A DNA stretch of 64,000 bases from Euwallacea fornicatus. Lineage: Eukaryota > Arthropoda > Insecta > Coleoptera > Curculionidae. Below are positions 1 through 12,100 of the stretch, in pieces. Made by a program: the position numbers and the translations under genes. The notes beneath the pieces are model-generated. The model saw nothing but the letters and a program-made list of their open reading frames with translations. It did not search any database and was not told the DNA's origin. Position 1 is the first letter of the stretch. Every line of letters begins with the position of its first letter. The DNA is taken from positions 744,001-808,000 of the forward strand of contig NC_089558.1 in the NCBI RefSeq assembly GCF_040115645.1, in the 5' to 3' direction.

Positions 1-1866
1 ACTTTCGCGTTTGACACATTTTTCTTGGTCTTCAACTAAAAAAGTTGAGAGGGGCGTGCACGAGCCGACACCCTGCACACGGACCCGATCCACATGCAAG
101 TGAATCCACTTTCGCTCCGACTTTTTTCCCCGTCAATTCTCCACCAATGCTTTTCGGAAATGAAGGCAGTGGCTTCGATAATTGTGTCTTCAAAGGGGGG
201 TTGTAAAATGTCCGACTAAGAAAATTTATTTTAGGCACAATTGGATCGAAACTGTTTGTTTACATCTTAGTTTCCATGGCAGTAAGAATGAGTTTACGAC
301 CAGCGGCCGTTGTTATATATTTACAGCCCGTCGCTCACGGCAACGGGCTGTAGAGTAAAAATAACGCCTGTTAATTTTTTAACCGCCCTCAGTCGAATAA
401 CTAGGTAGAATATCATTCTACTTGCATGTTGGAGATTTAATACATAATACAAGAATAATATATAATCATTTGTGTGCACAACGTTGTACGTATCACGGGT
501 CAAATGGAGGATTACGCCATTGACCAAATAAAGGTCCTCTGCTCCACATGGAGGCTCGACTTTGGTCGCGGTTGCAGTCTTGTTGGTTTTCTACACGTAA
601 ACAACTTTTCCTTGTCCGAATTTTTGAATGGGGAAAATGATATTTTTCGTAACTGAAAAACAGTTGACCAGGCGAGAGGCCGAGTTTGATAATTGTCCCA
701 AATCGGTGAAAACGATTTTCAGCGAGTAAATAACTATATTTTTCCCACGACCGTGCACGACGAAAACGTCAATTAAAATATTGTTCAATTTAATAATTAT
801 TAATATCGCTTATTAATTGAATTCGCGCACGCTGCGCTTCGAAAGGACCCGACCTTGTTATAGGCAGCCGAGTATACACCAGATCCACAAAACGGCCAAT
901 AATCGACTTCCAACAATACTCCCATGAAGGGAGAGCTATGTCCAAATGTCATTCGAAAATCCTAATATCTAGGCATAAAGTTAAGGTTGTGGGATATTCC
1001 GTGTTTACGCATGAAAACGATGTATTTGGTGAGGAAAACTTCATGAGCGGTGAAATCTCCAAAATTTGATATAAATTACAGACGCAATAAACTCAAGAAT
1101 TCTCCTCCCATACGGTAAAGGCGAACACGAATCATCTAAAAATCGTTCACAATCAGCATGAAGGGGGCGCATTATGACTTGAAGGCGTTGTCGTTTAAAC
1201 CAGGAGAGTTCCCTATGTGTGTGTGCAGTACCTATCCCTAATCGGCTATTCGAAACTGATCAGGAATGTTTCGAGAATGATACTTCACATTGTCACAGGA
1301 AAAAACAAACGGCAACGTGGCAATGTTCTAACGTTTGAAAATACAAAAATTTCATCAGCTGTCAAAGGGGGAAATGTGCCCGATTTCGAGACCGACATCG
1401 TTTTGACAGTTGACGTTACTCAACCTCCGGCCATTTTAATGGACGAGGCTGCGCAAAAAAAAAAAATGAAAATTAAAAATTACCTCGATTCAGAAAAACT
1501 CAAATTACACTCGGCAAATTGAACTAACCCAGTGCCACTGGTCTCATCATTCTATCGCTACATTAAGCGTCTTTTTGTGTATTAAAACGTTCAGCATTTG
1601 AATAATGAATGTCTTTTTTCATTCGTGCTCTACATCAATCATTTTCGCAGGTGTTGCTCTCATCAGTAATCGAAAATGGTTCGATAATGATTATGCACAA
1701 TTCGGCCATGCCCCAGTACGATTTCTAATACTAATTAAAAATGTCCAGACGATTTTTTCGCTACTTTTCGATATTCAAGGCCCACGATCGCGCGTGTCTC
1801 CGTGCTTGATCTCATATTAATCCTCCGACAGATCGTCGGTATGAATTACGTATTGGTTTTGGCATT
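1..1866. other. non-coding flank, nothing recognised
   Basis: I see no gene, RNA or transposon that I can name here. The open reading frames are short and overlap on both strands. The longest, 1217-1522 on the plus strand, has a low-complexity lysine run and no recognisable domain, so I treat it as chance. Confidence 0.6.
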
Positions 1867-1914
1867 AAAAAAAAAAAAAAAGAAAAAAAATGAAAAAAAA
1901 AATGAAAAAAAAAA
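1867..1914. repeat. A-rich low-complexity tract
   Basis: About 48 nt of nearly pure A on the plus strand, interrupted by single G and TG steps. It could be a decayed poly(A) tail of a retroposon, but no body is visible beside it. Confidence 0.85.
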
Positions 1915-3178
1915 ACATTTTCACGTGCGTACAAATCTGAAAAATGGCCTGAGTATACAAATTGCCGTTTCCGCAACGCTTTCCGAATAACAATATTTTA
2001 AGTATAAATTTATACTAGCCATGATCTATTGCAAGATTTCGAATGCATTTAAAATTCAAATCGATTCAAATCGGCCTTTTTATTGCGATCGCGTTAGATA
2101 AGCCCGTTTTTCTCCTGTAACGTACACAGGATATCACTTTCCGTTATACAATGAGAAAACGGTAATAAGGTGAAAATCGCTTTAAAAAGGACTCACTTTT
2201 TAAATATTTATCCTTTCCAAAGTCGCTTACGAGCGGCCATAATAATTAGACCGGAGGTTTACCTCAAATGCATTGATTGAAACTCTTTTCACCGTTTTAC
2301 AAGGAATACTCGTGGGAGCCTTGCAAGTATCTTGCAAGCGCGAATAAAGCAAAAAAGTTGATAAAAAACTGACAAGATCGAACACCCACGATCTCGGACC
2401 AAATTTAAACGAGATAGAAAGCTGTTTAACGTGATAATATGGTGCGGGCCCCTTCAAAAGGTATAAGCCGATGTCCGATTTTTCCATTGACGTAGCCATT
2501 GCAAATTTGTGCAATTTCCAAAACAAAGTCGCTAAAAAATATTTGCCCGAATTATCATATATATAGAATTGCATCAGAGTGGTCCTTTTGTCGCTCACAA
2601 ATTCGTGGAAAATCATGTATATTGATGGTTGTGTGCGTTCTGCCGAAGTTTGGCCTTACGGCACTGGTGCAATAGGCCGCACAGTTTGCAATGTGATCGT
2701 TTAAGATTCATGTCATACCTGATTATTAAACGACGAAAAACCGACCGGACGATGGTCAATCGGCCAGCAGAAACCAACAGGCAACAGATGCAGCAGGAGT
2801 TTGGTTACAGTTCACGCCTGCAAGGAAACAAATAGACTTTAAAACACTAAGCGAAAATAGCGAGAAATTCTTGGATACTGATGAAATTGGATTGGAAAAG
2901 GGAAAAAAGAAGCAGCGAATTCCTCGTTTACATGGGACTTACTAATTCCGAACGAAATGACAACAGGGCGTGGTTCGTTTGTTTTACAGCAAATTTGACC
3001 GGGGTTGACGTGAGCTGTCAGGAATGACTTATGCTGAGTTGCCATGTTTCTCATATATTTACAACGAAGCTGTTCAATACGCTACGTATGTGTTTTCCCG
3101 TACAAAAACTACGAATTAATAATCGGCTGGCTAAATAGCCTAAATCCAAATTAAGAAAAAGAAAACATTTGTAGGACT
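1915..3178. other. non-coding stretch with one unassigned 129-codon ORF
   Basis: The only sizeable frame is 2227-2616 on the minus strand, 129 codons from ATG. It shows no signal peptide, repeats or family motif that I recognise, and no obvious splice partners. It may be chance, a relic or a lineage-specific exon. I do not call it a gene. Confidence 0.4.
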
Positions 3179-3425
3179 TCGCGAGTCCAGTCTCGGTCTC
3201 GCGCAAGACCGAGAACGAGATCGAGACGGAGATTTTACATCGACACTCGATCTTCCTCGGTCTCACGGACTCAACTGAGGCTCGCGGAAGTCTCGGAAGT
3301 TTGCGATGCCACACGAAACTAACCTTGATCTCGAACTCCTGATCGAGACCGATACCAAGACCGCGAGTCTAATAGCTTCCACGAGACCAAGATCGAGATT
3401 ATGAGAGTTACAGTCTCGGCAACGC
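3179..3425. repeat. degenerate GAGACCGAGA/CTCGGTCTCG repeat tract
   Basis: About 250 nt dense in short words built from GAGAC, CGAGA, GATCGAGA and their reverse complements TCTCGG and GTCTCG, in both orientations. The units are not in register, so it is a decayed simple or inverted repeat rather than a clean tandem array. Local GC is clearly higher than in the AT-rich flanks. Confidence 0.7.
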
Positions 3426-5054
3426 AAGGTCTGACGAAGTCCTCTTTTTGATCAGATTATAAAATCCTAAAGGGAGTTAAGACTCTGCGGTGAAGTGGCA
3501 TTTTTGTTGTCGCTTTGGAGCGAATGAGGTCAGACGAAAGTTGTCAGTGACTATGCCGAGTTGTCAGACTTCGAACGTAAACCTTTCTTCTTTTTCCTCC
3601 TTTCTTTTTTGGCGGCAGTATTTTACGTGGTTGCTTGAAATTTACAATCTTCGTTATAAGTTTGCAGGGAACATTTGCAGATTGTGTGACAAAAATGCTC
3701 ATTTCATAACTTCCTAAACGAACTGTTATTGGTAGAATCCGAAAATCCTGAAGAAAATGAAAATTACATTAAGTGGCAACGGTGGTCCCGGAGCAACCAA
3801 ATAAGATGTGATGCACGCTGTCAGTGTGCGAATCACGTTGTCAGACCTAAATTAAGTTATTCGAACCTGCCGTTAGCGCATTTTCCAACAATTTCCTCTG
3901 ACTTTTCCATGCATCCAGGAATTACAATTTCGCAATCTAAAAGGGTTAAATAAATATTTGCCATAGAATTTCCGCGAAAGCATCCTTCTAGCTTCTAGAA
4001 TTTAATTTCGATTACATGCTGTTTATTGTCGTGCCGCAGTCCATACAGGATCGTTAACGGCAATGGAAAATGCATTTTCGGTTTTCCAGCGAAACCGTGG
4101 GCTGGTTCCCGTACAATAAACTTAATTAGTTTCTTTTTGCGTCTCACATTTGAGGCAACTTAATGAACAATTGGTACGTTAAGACAATGTGGGAATCAAT
4201 CTGGCATTTCTCTTGGATGAATTCGCGTAATGGTTAGATACACCCAAAACAAGTTTTTATCTTATTCACCTGAATGAGATATTATTCAAGTTACTACGCA
4301 GAGCCATTAGGACATGTAGCTATCAACGCATTGAGCTACCATCATTAAATTTCCACAAGAACCGAGCAGGGCTGAATGATCGTAATGAGGTTACTGACTA
4401 CCTCACATCTTTCTCCATTAGTGACATCAAGGATTCGTTTTTAGACTTTTTTTTACACCGAATTAATGGCAACAAACGAAAACCAACAATTCTCTTAAAG
4501 TGAAGTTCTATTTTTGATTATGGAATCGCACCTGACTCGGCGATTTGGACAATCACAGGGCACTTTTTCGCTCGCTTACACAACGCTTAATTGTAATGGT
4601 CAAACTGATCGACTTAGACACAGATGCGCTAGGAAGCAAAACAGGTAAATGCTATTTGCATCCATTGTCGTTTGGGTTATGCGAGATGTCCGAAACGCGT
4701 TTCTCCCAAAATGTCTCTTTAAATTGCTTCACAAAATTTTGACATTCACCGTTTACGGTTGGAATTGCGTGCGATTGCACGAATTAAGATTCATTATTAG
4801 CGAGGATTTTGGTTTGGGTTTTTTACGTGCCCGAAGTGCAGTCCTTGGAACGAGCGAAGTCCTCGATTTACATTTCAATTCATGCACAAGGGAATTTAAA
4901 TTACGCGATGTAGGTAAATGGTTCTAGACCAGGCGTCGATCCGGAATATCCAGAGAAATTAAGCGAAATTAGGCGACGCAGCCTCCTAACTCGCAACTCA
5001 CGGGAAAACCGCAAAGGCCACGCTCGTTTTAAGATGAAAGAGTCGCGCCATTTT

Positions 5055-5058
<4 letters not shown>
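3426..5058. other. non-coding stretch, nothing recognised
   Basis: Only short, overlapping ORFs without domain signatures. No transposon ends or RNA genes seen. Confidence 0.5.

Positions 5059-5101
<43 letters not shown>
5059..5101. repeat. (AT)n microsatellite
   Basis: About 21 uninterrupted AT dinucleotides, about 0.7 kb upstream of the predicted myoglianin transcription start. Confidence 0.97.
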
Positions 5102-5103
<2 letters not shown>

Positions 5104-5778
5104 CTGAATAGAAAAGTACACAACTCCCGTCCTCGTATTTTCATACTTGTGGTAGTTCGGGGAAATTTCTTGAAATCCGGCAACGTGGGGCGTTCACTAA
5201 CAGCTTACGCTAACGTCAATTCGGCCATGTTAGTTCGGAGACAGGCAAACGATGTCGCCGCGCGAATCAGAGTTTCGATTTCCTTCAAGGTCCTTTTTGG
5301 AGGTTTTTTGAAAACCGCGGAAACGTTCGAAAACGAACGCCGAGAGGCCGGCGCATCCTCATAAATTATGACAGGCCAGGGAGAAAATATGAAAGCTAGA
5401 TATTCCCCGTTCTCTCACAGCTGATGCCAAGCTGTGATACGTCATGTTTGCCACAAAACAATGGAACGGCGCCCTGTTGCGAATTGACGAAGAAGTTCGA
5501 TTTTGCTTCGAAGGTTGATCCCATTCATATTGATTAATCAAGTGTGCCTAGTAGATTGTCATATCTTTGTCGGTTTGAAATTTGAAATGTTCCGACGGGG
5601 TCACGTGACCGATCCCGAACGGTATCGCCAGGCACTTTCGGAAATTTTGAGGAACTTCTCCACCCTCGGAAAGCCTAAAGCTCCCCCAAGAGGCGCGAAA
5701 AAAGCGAAAGAGCGCCTCCTCTCGCGTCTTCGTCGCCGCGATACATCTAGGCCAATAGCGTGCGAGCGCTTTACACAC

Positions 5779-5815
5779 ATATATAGGGTCACTTAGCGTA
5801 CATTTTTCAGTATGC
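5779..5815 (+). promoter_or_regulatory. predicted core promoter of myoglianin
   Basis: A TATATAG box begins at 5780. An arthropod-type initiator TCAGT lies at 5807-5811, which puts the TATA box about 29 nt upstream of the initiator A at 5809. That is the usual spacing. It would give a 5' leader of about 337 nt before the ATG at 6146. Assignment to myoglianin is by position and strand. Confidence 0.6.
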
Positions 5816-5880
5816 TCGCTAATACACACTCAAATCGTGAACACTCACACACACAGGCGAGTTGTTGGTTGGCGCGCCAC

Positions 5881-5900
5881 TTTCGAAAGTTCTTTCGAAA
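5881..5900. promoter_or_regulatory. heat-shock-element-like TTTCGAAA repeat in myoglianin leader
   Basis: Two TTTCGAAA palindromes joined by a GTTC unit. The nGAAn and nTTCn pentamers at 5884-5893 alternate as in a heat-shock element, and a third unit at 5896-5900 is offset by 2 nt. It lies downstream of the predicted start site. Function is not shown. Confidence 0.35.
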
Positions 5901-6145
5901 TCCGCCTTCCCCGATCTCTCAAATTCCGACCACAACCGAGTGAGGCATACCGACTTAAGGCTGATTTTTTTTTTTTTGCGTAAATGTGATTCTCAACGAA
6001 AAAAAACACGTTTTTTTTTCTTGGTGTAGTGAAGATGTTTGACCGACGATGTCGAAACCGACTGCTTTAGTGTAACTTTCGTAAGCAACTAGAACTCTCC
6101 CTTATTTGGGCGTTTTAAAAGTCAAAAATTTGTGATACTAAAACT

Positions 6146-9100
6146 ATGTTTGCCTCGCTCTCGAAACCACCCCAAATAAGAACAATCGAATTCGTCAAGT
6201 TCTTTTTAATCGTATCGGTGTTGCCCTTCACGATACAAGGGGCGAAACCCTCGAACCACAACCAAATCCAAAAAAAAGACTATAGTCGAATGTTGGACGA
6301 GGACTACCCTTCGGTGCCCACCTCGCCTGCACCCACCGGGGGTTGCTCGCGCTGCAAAAACAGGGAGGAATTGAAAGACAGGAACTTGGCCATCATCAAG
6401 GAAGAGATCCTGAAACGGATGGGCTTCAGCCAACCTCCCAATATCACCGGCAAAGTCCTCCCTCAGGTGCCGGCCCATTACTTGGCTCAAATCGAGGAGG
6501 AGCACGGGATGCAGGGTGACCAGTCCTACAAACTCGGAGTGACCTTTACCGAGGAGGATGACGATTTTCACGTCAGGACCCAGAAGGTGCTGACATGGGC
6601 GGAAAGCTGTAAGTACGAAAAATTTCTTAAAATTCTGCGCTTTTCTGATGTTTACGTTAAAGTTCATTAATCGCTCCGAATTAGACGAACAACGAAATTT
6701 TCGATTTATTGCTAAATGCAGGAAACGATGATTATATCGCTGACCAGTCGCGTTTCAAAGTTGGCGATTTTAATTTATCGATTTTTTTGCGAATTAATGA
6801 ATTTGGGTTCGGGTTTTTAGCGAATTGGGGATTTTTGATGGAAGTTCGCTGGTGAATTGATACTGCTAAGTTGAGTTGAACTTCTGGCGGGTTGACGCAC
6901 TCCCCCACGGTTCTTCACGACTCAAAAATTGACATAAAAAACGCGGAGCGAAACGATTTGTGAATTTCATTCAGCCTTGAAAATATTTAGGGAGTAGAAG
7001 TTAAAAGAAATCCGATCTCTGACGGAGTGAATCAATGCTCGCCACTGGCATGTGTCAGTGGCGTGTACGTAACTTATATGTTCCAATCTGACGTGGACAG
7101 GTAGCTTGTATGTCCGATGTGTTTTAGTTGTGACATCGTTAACACTCGAATCGAAAGGACAATGATGTACCGGACCGTGATTCCCCATCGACAGTGTCAA
7201 CAACGAAATTGGCAGAAAATTTACTTTTAGACGAATTCGAATAGATTCGAAATAGTAGACAAGTAAAATTATTAATAGAATACATAGAGATAATGACACT
7301 GAGAGAATTCCGTGTATCATTTAAACAAATAAGCTCGGCGGATTATACGTTGATAAAAAAAAGTTAAAAATATCAGATGAATGCGCGAGTTCGTACCTGA
7401 TAAAGAAATAAACTTTATTAGGTAAAATGTCTCTCCATTAGGTAAAGTCCAGTCTCCATTGTTCATTACGACGCTTTTCTGGACGATCTACAGGTTTGTC
7501 GATTCCACTTTTGCAAAAAGAACTCGGTTTGTGTTCAAAAATCTGGGAGGTGGGTTTAAACGGCTCCCTTGGATTTAAAATTTTTCCCACTCAGATCGCT
7601 CTGTGAAGATCGGAGCAGATGGTGGGCCGAAAGTTCAATATCTGGAGGATATGGTGGGCGCTGGAGAACTTCCCATTGCAATTCTTTCAATTTTAACGGT
7701 ATTTGTTGTGCGACGCGTGGACGCGCGTTGTCGTTGTGGAAGATCGTGCCCTTTCGATCGGCCATAGGCGGACGTTTTGTTCGAACGGCCTCATCAAGTC
7801 CGGTGAGTTGCTCACGGCACTCGTCTGCCGTGATCGCTTCATCGCGTCGGAGTAGCTCAAAAATAAATAATTCCCTTGCAATCCCACCAAGTACGCAGTG
7901 ACACCTTCGTCGGGTGCAATCTAAGTTTTGCGACAGGTTCTCCTTCAGCTATTTTCTTCTATGTCCCCTTTCTCTGTACATTATTATATAAGATCTACTT
8001 TTCATCGCTCGTTACCAGCCGATCCGAAAACGGCTCCTCATTTTACCGTGCAAGAAGAGAAATGGCGATATCCGTACGGTTCAGTTCGTTTTTTTCTCAT
8101 AAGAGCCGAAATGCGGTTGAAACATTGATGTCTAACCCGGCAGCAACGTCCTCAGTTGTTATTCTTGGATTTTCCCCTCGCTAAGTTGCTTACAATATCG
8201 TCATCTGCGACGGGACACCGTCCAGAGCGAGGTCGATCTTCCGAATTGAAATCGCCATTCCGGAACGTTCGAAGCCGCTCTTTAATCGTTTGAAGAGCAA
8301 GAGTGCGATCCAAGGGAACAGCCAAAAGGTCTTTTGTGTGGCCTCGAGACTAACGCCTTTTTATCTGCCGCAAATGCACTTTTTCTTTTTTCATTTTAAG
8401 ACATTTTCTAATGCGGAAGTCACCAGATTTGGACAGTAGTTGGCACTGAAATGGCACATCATACTATAACTTTATCAGTTCAGAGAAAAAAAATTGATGA
8501 TGTAGACAGAAATGCGAGAATATAATCAAGTACTTCTACGAAAGGAAATCGGCCACGGAATTTTGGACAAATCAGACATCTACAACTGTTGCGAAAACTT
8601 GGCATGGAGCGTGCCTAGTTGAAATTTGGGAATATTTGCCCCTTTTTGAGTGATCACGTCGAACTTTAGCTTGCTACAATCGCTTTAAAACGAAAAAGCT
8701 GCCATTTAGGCAGGAAGCTTTCTTGTCCCGTGAATGTGCGGTTATCAACTCTTCTACTAAATCAACAACAAAATTTCCAAACTGGACACCTAGTGCAATC
8801 TGACCATCGATGCACCTGATCGCTTATCATTTTTTGTTGGTGGACGGTCCTAGTCCCTAACAGCTAACGTCAAATTCAAATCCTCGATCCAAAAGGACAG
8901 CTCGCTGTTTCCACTTAATAAAGAATCTTCTTGTGATTGTCACCAACGGTCTGACTATCGTGACCATTCTCTTTGTCAACGTATCTGTTAATGGAGTCAC
9001 TTTAACGTGAGTAACGGCTGGGATGATGCGATCTACAAATAAATATCAAGATCTTTGATTTTGGCAAATCTGTCAGATTTTCGGCCGATCGTGAACAAAC

Positions 9101-12100
9101 GCTTCGTTTAATTTTCGTTGACCGCAACCCCAGCAATACTATGGGTCTATCCATGGTACATCCCGACCATGCTCGACCTAAAATTTTCGCCCCTCGATTA
9201 AGCGCGTGTAAATTCCTGGGCCGATATGTCTTTAGTCGTTTTAGGTGTTTGAAGAACTGTGGAAGGTTTTTTTGGAAGCGACCATCGATCAATGTGGATC
9301 TCGAACTGACAATGTGAATTGTTATTCTCCAGTTTGGACACTTTCGACCGAAAGCTGAAGCAAAACAAATAGGCCTGAGAAAAGTGATAAAAGCTCATGT
9401 GGGGACGGGTGCGAAAATTATACCGGGCAGCTCGAAAAGTGAGCCTCGACCCCGGGAGAATTTTTTTTTTAAGGATCAAAATTCTATGTATTTAGTTCAA
9501 TCTCCGTCACATGTAACTAACTTTCCCACGTATCTTGGCATGTTAAACGATTGAACAATTCCATAAATAAATGTTTTAAGTATACATCTTAGTTTACGCT
9601 TTGGATGTTCACGTCATTTGATGAAGATCGCCCACTTTTATCTCCGAATAAAAATACGAATAAAGTTCAAGATCGGTGCGATATTTTCGTTTGGCGTGTT
9701 GCACCGTTCACCACGATGCATATCGCAAATAACCGTCGATCAAATCGAATTATTGAACTTCATCGTACCCGTTAAAAATAGATCTGTCATAATTTTGCCC
9801 GTTAGTTCTTACTTTAATCTCAATAAAAGATAAATGTATTGTTTTGCACAAGCGAGTCACCAGTGCCGGCTAAATGGTTCTACGTTAAGAATGTCGACAA
9901 TGGGGGCGGTTTTTGGGCGATCGCATTTTCGGCGCTTTGAAAAATTTTAGGACAATGAGAAGGACAACCAAATCGCCGCTCGATTGGGGATTCTCTTAAG
10001 GAACACCGTCGCCCAATGAGTTGACCCTGTGACGTGTATCTAACATCGGCAATGTTGCCCTTAGGTATGCGCATATGGAATTGCAGGCAACCCACCTTAC
10101 ACTTCCATCTGTTATTTCACGGAATGTTGCCGGCCGTCCGAGAGTCAATTTCCTAATTTAAAAGATCCCAAGTTTGCTGGGGCTATGGTCGAGCGTTATT
10201 AATTTTTATCAAAAATCATGTTACATAGCCTGAGAGAAAGGAAAAGTGGTATTATCGGTGACAATAAGCCAATGTCTGGTAGTGGCCTAAGCCCATTAGT
10301 AAGCCGGCTCGAAAGTCTAGGCCAAATCAATTCATCAATGATAGGTGTCTAGCAGTTTGTCTGATGATTGTAACGTTTTATTTTGGGATTTAATCATGAC
10401 CGTGTCCAATAGGTCTTTATTTTTCAAGTTAAACGTACGTTTTCTCATTTCAGCGACGAAATTTGCTCGAGTATATCATCCAACTAAAATCCTTTTAAAA
10501 TTGTTTTATGGCGTTTTTCCGGCTTAGGTCTGCACAACTGCCGCACGTTTAATCTACGCCTATGATGTCTAACAAACGGCAATAAATTGATAGGTATTTA
10601 CTTTTTGACCTGTGCCAATGCAAATTTTCTCCTTCTTTTGCAATCAAATAACTCTTCGATATGGAAACTGATGGCTTATTCGCAACACTTTTGATATACA
10701 CGTAAACATTATGTGCCCCTTTATGCGTGCAATATTCAAATTGACTTGTCCTTGACTCAGTTTTCATTCAGCAATGTGTACTTGAAGGAAATTATGAAAA
10801 ACGTTGCTTTGTTGCCAAGCCGGGGCTTAATGATCCGAACGTATATGCGTTGACTAAATGAGAAAAAATCCAAGAGAAACGTTACTCGAAGCAATAAAAA
10901 GCGGGCATGTGCCCTTCGTTGTACTCTTATCCTCTTATCCGCGAAGGCTAAACACAGAGAGAGAGTGACAACTTTTACTTGTTTAATCTTATGCAATGTA
11001 ATCAATCGTAGCCCTATGGCAACCTCAGAAAGTTACATTTTAACCGGAGGATGGAAAATGCGCTTAAATCGCGATGCAAGTGACCCCTATTTCGCGCTAT
11101 GCATTTCAGAAGACAACAAACAATAAAAGGGACGTTTATTTTGCGATAATAATTTGATTTTATTGAACAACCAGGTTCATGGACGAGTTGAAATTGAGCA
11201 CGTTTACACCGTCAGGTATGAAATTAGTCAAGCATTTCGTAGGTTTTGCAAGTGCAGGGCTGTACTGGATATTTTCAATTTTAAATAAGTGGCTCGTCTG
11301 TAGGGGCAGTGTTAAATTTGTACTTTATGAGGCATCACAATGCGCCGTTTAGAGTGAAAATGAAGGCGCAGCTGACACAAATTTATTCGCAACGTTTATT
11401 CAATGACCTGCCAATTATGCGCTTAACTTTTTTTTTTATCTAAAGAAATCCTATTAAACGCAGTTTCGCATAATTACAATGACCACAGTGGGACGTTTAA
11501 ATTTATTAATAATCGGAACCTTCGCGAACTATCCTCGTATATGGTAGCAACTGAAAATGTATAACTGGTTGCCTAAATACGATTCAAACTCAACGAGTTG
11601 AGAGAGGACGCGTGTGACGTGGGCGGTCATACGGTGTTGCAGTGAAAACCCGGATAGCTCTCCTAGTGCGTTTCATACATGGAGAGCGATGAAAATAAAA
11701 TTTGTCAAGCATAACTTCCTTTTGATAAATTAATCTATCTCTGTCGCATGAAGCATTGCCTCGCCCCGGCGAAGTGGTCACAGTAGTCTTGTCGCTTGAT
11801 GTAGCCGAAGATTTTATTTGAAACATTCCGCCAACACCCGACAAGTATCCGAATGTCTTGTCGTCACCACGGCATCCGCAGACGTCACGTTGGCTAATCA
11901 GTGGACTGGCCACCGTCCTGATAATGTTCCTTTCGACTCCAAGGAGATGCCTTATCCGTCTGGCATTTGGTCCGGCAACATCTTCCCTATAGCCCATTAC
12001 ATGCCGTAGGCGCTCGTCCAGTTGTGCAGAAACATTTGCTTTGGTGCTTCTCAGCTTTGGTACTCCAGGGCCAGTTTGGACAAAGGTACTTTGCGCACTG

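Noticed and set aside
2227..2616. 129-codon minus-strand ORF
   Set aside because: No family motif, no conserved neighbours and AT-rich composition. I cannot support it as a gene.
7569..8184. Plus-strand ORFs over the first mariner
   Set aside because: They are antisense shadows of the decayed transposase on the minus strand.
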